Made by a program: the position numbers and the translations under genes
Shown here: positions 62,601-64,000 of the stretch, one piece after another
Position numbering within the stretch: position 1 is the stretch's first letter
How the letters are laid out: each line of letters opens with the position of its first letter
Source of the DNA: Verrucomicrobiia bacterium
GTDB taxonomy: Bacteria; Verrucomicrobiota; Verrucomicrobiia; Verrucomicrobiales; Akkermansiaceae
DNA: 64,000 bases
Reading direction: 5' to 3'
Assembly (NCBI GenBank): GCA_947462875.1
Contig: CANHQJ010000009.1
Location: forward strand, 79,954 to 143,953
Notes under the pieces: model-generated
Told to the model about the DNA's origin: nothing
Seen by the model: only the letters and a program-made list of their open reading frames with translations
The model's database searches: none

Positions 62601-63657
62601 CGCCAGTGGCAGTGCGTATTTTGAATTCACCGTGACTCCCACCAGCGGATTCAAGGCGACCATGACGGATTTCAGCTTTGGCAGCCGCAGCACGGGCACG
62701 GGTCCTCAGGCCTACAGCATTCGCAGTTCCGCTGACAACTATGCCACGGACGTGCTCACCGGCACTCTGGGGGCGGATAGCTCATGGGCGCTCAAATCCC
62801 ATACTGGTCTCACGTTGGAATTTGACGCGCCGCGGACTTACCGCATCTACGGTCACTCGGGTGTCGGCTCAGCCAGTGCAGGAACGGTCAACTGGCGCGT
62901 GGATGACATTCGTCTGCTGATCAACGTTGTGGAAAAAGCCACGCCGACCATCACCACGGCTCCTACAGCATCGGCCATCACCGTCGGTCAAACCCTTGCG
63001 TCCTCCACTCTCAGCGGTGGCGCGGCGAGTGTCGCAGGCTCATTTGCCTTCACCACGCCCACCACGGCTCCGGCTGTAGGCACCAGCAGTCAGAGTGTGA
63101 CTTTCACGCCTACGGACAGCCTCAATAACAAATCAGTCACGCTGTCGGTGGATGTCACGACCGATCGGAACACACCTACCATCACAACGGCACCAACGGC
63201 CTCCGCGATCACGGTGGGGCAAACACTTGCCTCCTCCACGCTCACGGGTGGGGTCGCCAGTGTGCCTGGCACGTTTGCCTTCACAAGTCCTACGACGGCA
63301 CCTGCGCAAGGCACGAGTGCACAGAGTGTGACATTTACACCCACGGATTTGGTCAATCACAACACGGTCAACTTCAACGTGAATGTGACGGTCAATGCCG
63401 TGGTAACCGAAGATTCGCTCTTCACCGATCCCACGAAAAACGCTGTTCTCTCTGACTTCACCGGTGGTGTGAAACGCCTGAGCTTCACGGGTATCTCCGG
63501 CCGTGTCTATGGCATCGAGCGTTCCGGCACCCTTACCGGCTGGACCCAGATCGGCACGGTAACGGCACCAGAAAGTGGCGCTGTCACCTTCGATGATGCC
63601 AATCCGCCGCAAGACAAAGGGTTCTACCGTATCGTTTATCCTGCGGCACCGAACTAA
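59647..63657 (+). CDS. Very large secreted modular beta-repeat protein
   Basis: The product has 1336 residues from the ATG at 59647; a signal peptide lies at about 1-40 (SALLGAMGIAALPHMASAQQ). Modules in order by residue: an N-terminal beta-sandwich (about 42-252); module A1 (252-363) and YDG-like B1 (364-451); a fibronectin type III-like domain (452-548); A2 (549-661), B2 (663-747) and a third YDG-like repeat (749-831); an Ig-like repeat (834-918); a second sandwich (919-1096); two near-identical repeats of about 77 residues opening with ITTAPTASAITVGQTLASST (1098-1252); and a C-terminal region with TGISGRVYGIERSGTL then FYRIVYP. It is probably an adhesin or surface protein. Composition is Thr/Ala/Ser-rich, with few Cys. 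Confidence 0.83.
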   Translation: MNSNKTHLSQGLPSLFQRLKVPFTSALLGAMGIAALPHMASAQQSITSHSTLTQNFDGMGSSGTAALPSGFRLGTNWGTGTSATTLAYGTTGTGAVTGSSPGGVINWANGITASATDRGLGFLTTGSFTAPTSIIYAFTNNTGATVVSLDLAWDYEKYRSGSRAFNWTFFHGNTATAATAATAGDQSYPADANNNVISNPPLSTSKSFTLSGLNIANGSTYYLRWTYTGVGNTTNAQGLAIDNFSVKTTPDATQPAITGIATAAAFTTTYGTASVAQTFPISGVNLTADLIATAPTGFEVSADGITYGTAATFLQTSGSASGTLRIRLAATAAVTGTYNAQSIALTSTGAATVNITTSASGNAVTAKSLTITGLTAQNKNWDGTTDATVTGTPEYVGLANSETFSVAGTVTWAFADASIGSDKTLVRTGSYLAPSTNYTVTQPSFTASIAGLAPPAPAITEITAGNQQLSVAFTAPANNGGVAITNYEYSINGGTNWITPDPASTASPLLILGLTNDVTYSVQLRAVNAIGSGAASTTVQASPVAPTTPTISVTPAILGGPLSSTYGVASSLQNLTVSGSVLSGNLTVTAPAGLELSLDTDGVFTDELILTASGGNVPATVLYVRLKATAPAGSYNGLNIVVSGGGAPSQSVSTTASGNTQATQELTITGLRASGREYDATMDVSVSGTPEFAGLVNGEEFTPSGSVTWAFSNKTVGTAKALVRTGSYAAPSANYTVTQPTLSADITAKNLTVTGAVVSTRPFNATTTATIIGATLSGVIETDVVTLTNATSGVFAQANVGQDISVTTTMGLTGGDSGNYTITQPTLTGTIVKADQTITFAVLAARSITDAPFNLVASASSGLAVSFANSNNAVATLAGATVTIVGVGSTTITASQAGDDNFNEAVIVERELVVTPVPLLWNFTGATTGAAASSPANVTPSVFSGGNNNGTVTLITSTAASTTSLGFSGTNNAGAAARAGALNTAASGSAYFEFTVTPTSGFKATMTDFSFGSRSTGTGPQAYSIRSSADNYATDVLTGTLGADSSWALKSHTGLTLEFDAPRTYRIYGHSGVGSASAGTVNWRVDDIRLLINVVEKATPTITTAPTASAITVGQTLASSTLSGGAASVAGSFAFTTPTTAPAVGTSSQSVTFTPTDSLNNKSVTLSVDVTTDRNTPTITTAPTASAITVGQTLASSTLTGGVASVPGTFAFTSPTTAPAQGTSAQSVTFTPTDLVNHNTVNFNVNVTVNAVVTEDSLFTDPTKNAVLSDFTGGVKRLSFTGISGRVYGIERSGTLTGWTQIGTVTAPESGAVTFDDANPPQDKGFYRIVYPAAPN

Positions 63658-63734
63658 GAAAAAGTTTTTCGTGCAGGCGTTGGACTTTCTGCCCAATGTC
63701 CCGCACGAGGTGAAAAACAAAAACAAAACAGAGA

Positions 63735-63765
63735 AGGCTCCGGAGTAACGCCCGGAGCCTTTTTC
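63735..63765 (+). terminator. Rho-independent terminator after the large secreted protein
   Basis: AGGCTCCGG (63735-63743) and CCGGAGCCT (63752-63760) make a perfect 9-bp stem with an 8-nt loop and a T5 tail. It lies 77 bases after the stop codon. Confidence 0.88.
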
Positions 63766-63768
63766 TTT

Positions 63769-63836
63769 GGAGAAGGGGTTTGCAACCCCTTTCACAAGCC
63801 CAGTGCCTTGAAAAAGGGGTTGTAAACCCCTTCTCC
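63769..63836. repeat. REP-like double-hairpin element, GGAG family (AGGGGTT stem)
   Basis: A 68-bp inverted repeat. The left arm is GGAG, A, stem AGGGGTT / AACCCCT with loop TGC; the right arm, complemented, is GGAG, A, the same stem with loop TAC. It lies 4 bases after a terminator's T run. A second copy begins at 63958 and runs off the window. Confidence 0.85.
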
Positions 63837-63859
63837 TTATGGGCCATGGCGATCTACGA

Positions 63860-63955
63860 TCAGCGCGGACGGCGCTTGAGTTTGAGCTGGGCCATCGATT
63901 TGGCGATGAGGGCCTGCAGGTGAGCCACTTCCTCGGCATCGACGCTGTGGTCGAT
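63860..63955 (-). pseudogene. C-terminal gene fragment cut by a REP-like element
   Basis: On the minus strand, 31 codons before a TGA at 63860-63862 read as a protein end: a helical segment with AEEVAHLQALIAKSMAQLKL then KRRPR. Directly upstream (to the right) lies the second AGGGGTT-type repeat, whose loop contributes an in-frame TGA, and no start codon lies between. So either the repeat has cut the 3' end off a gene that continues beyond the window, or this is a decayed tail. The family cannot be told. Confidence 0.35.
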
Positions 63956-63957
63956 AG

Positions 63958-64000
63958 GGAGAAGGGGTTTGCAACCCCTTTCACAAGCTCAGTGCCTTGA
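63958..64000. repeat. REP-like element, GGAG/AGGGGTT family, second copy (cut by window end)
   Basis: The first 43 bases repeat 63769-63811 with one difference (GCTCAG for GCCCAG): GGAG, A, stem AGGGGTT-TGC-AACCCCT, then the same spacer to CAGTGCCTTGA. The inverted right arm should follow beyond base 64000. The spacers of the two copies are nearly identical, so the copies are recent. Confidence 0.8.

Overview
This 64-kb window looks like chromosomal DNA of a Gram-negative member of the PVC superphylum, most likely Verrucomicrobiota (Verrucomicrobiales-like). The evidence is a set of PVC-typical genes: DUF1501 and DUF1549/DUF1553 proteins with a CxxCH haem site, an 854-residue PVC-type dehydrogenase/cytochrome c/discoidin protein, long helical-repeat proteins of the kind common in Verrucomicrobia, bactofilin, and a MoxR/DUF58/DUF4129 operon. 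lpxB implies lipid A and so an outer membrane. By eye the DNA is GC-rich (roughly 57-60%). There is no integrated phage, insertion sequence, CRISPR array, rRNA or tRNA that I can see.

Layout. 0-1.4 kb: end of a ribosomal protein operon (rpsM, rpsK, rpsD) that stops at a terminator with no rpoA after rpsD. 1.4-6.8 kb: two overlapping secreted helical-repeat proteins, a PIN/AbrB toxin-antitoxin pair and a secreted transglutaminase-like protein, separated by REP-like palindromes. 7-9.6 kb: aroA-cmk-plsC. 9.8-12.4 kb: a frameshifted secreted protein, trmB, and a nucleotidyltransferase with a small partner. 12.5-16.2 kb: accB-accC, facing bioD, a minimal CdaR-like membrane protein and cdaA. 16.3-18.1 kb: htpG. 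18.2-25 kb: a membrane/MoxR operon with 1-4 bp overlaps. 25-28.6 kb: bactofilin, a TPR membrane protein, lpxB, a His-rich lipoprotein and a RibD-like reductase. 28.5-34.2 kb (minus): DUF5722 glycosidase-like, TRIC channel, beta-helix protein, argH and a membrane protein. 34.3-37 kb (minus): rpmH-rnpA-yidD-yidC. 37.5-40.1 kb: Tat-type phosphoesterase and three orphan genes. 40.5-44.6 kb: PVC DUF1501 + DUF1549/1553 pair. 44.7-48.2 kb: trxB and four secreted proteins of unknown role. 48.4-53.5 kb: PVC dehydrogenase, lysozyme-like protein, a small membrane protein, pdxA and a DUF202-like protein. 53.6-59.2 kb: sdaA, xseA, acnA. 59.6-63.7 kb: a 1336-residue modular secreted protein. The window ends in REP-like repeats around a gene fragment.

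How the genes fit together. Most are housekeeping: translation, shikimate and phospholipid synthesis, malonyl-CoA supply with a biotin-synthesis gene beside it, c-di-AMP signalling, membrane protein insertion, TCA cycle and amino-acid metabolism. The accessory layer is almost entirely secreted or membrane-bound (glycan-acting enzymes, haem proteins, adhesin-like or surface proteins).

The most interesting unexplained structure is a set of roughly 70-bp elements placed just behind genes. Each has two inverted arms, and each arm reads as a GTGG or GGAG tetranucleotide, one base, and a 7-bp hairpin with a 3-4 nt loop. That is the grammar of REP elements, with three unrelated stem sequences represented in this one window.
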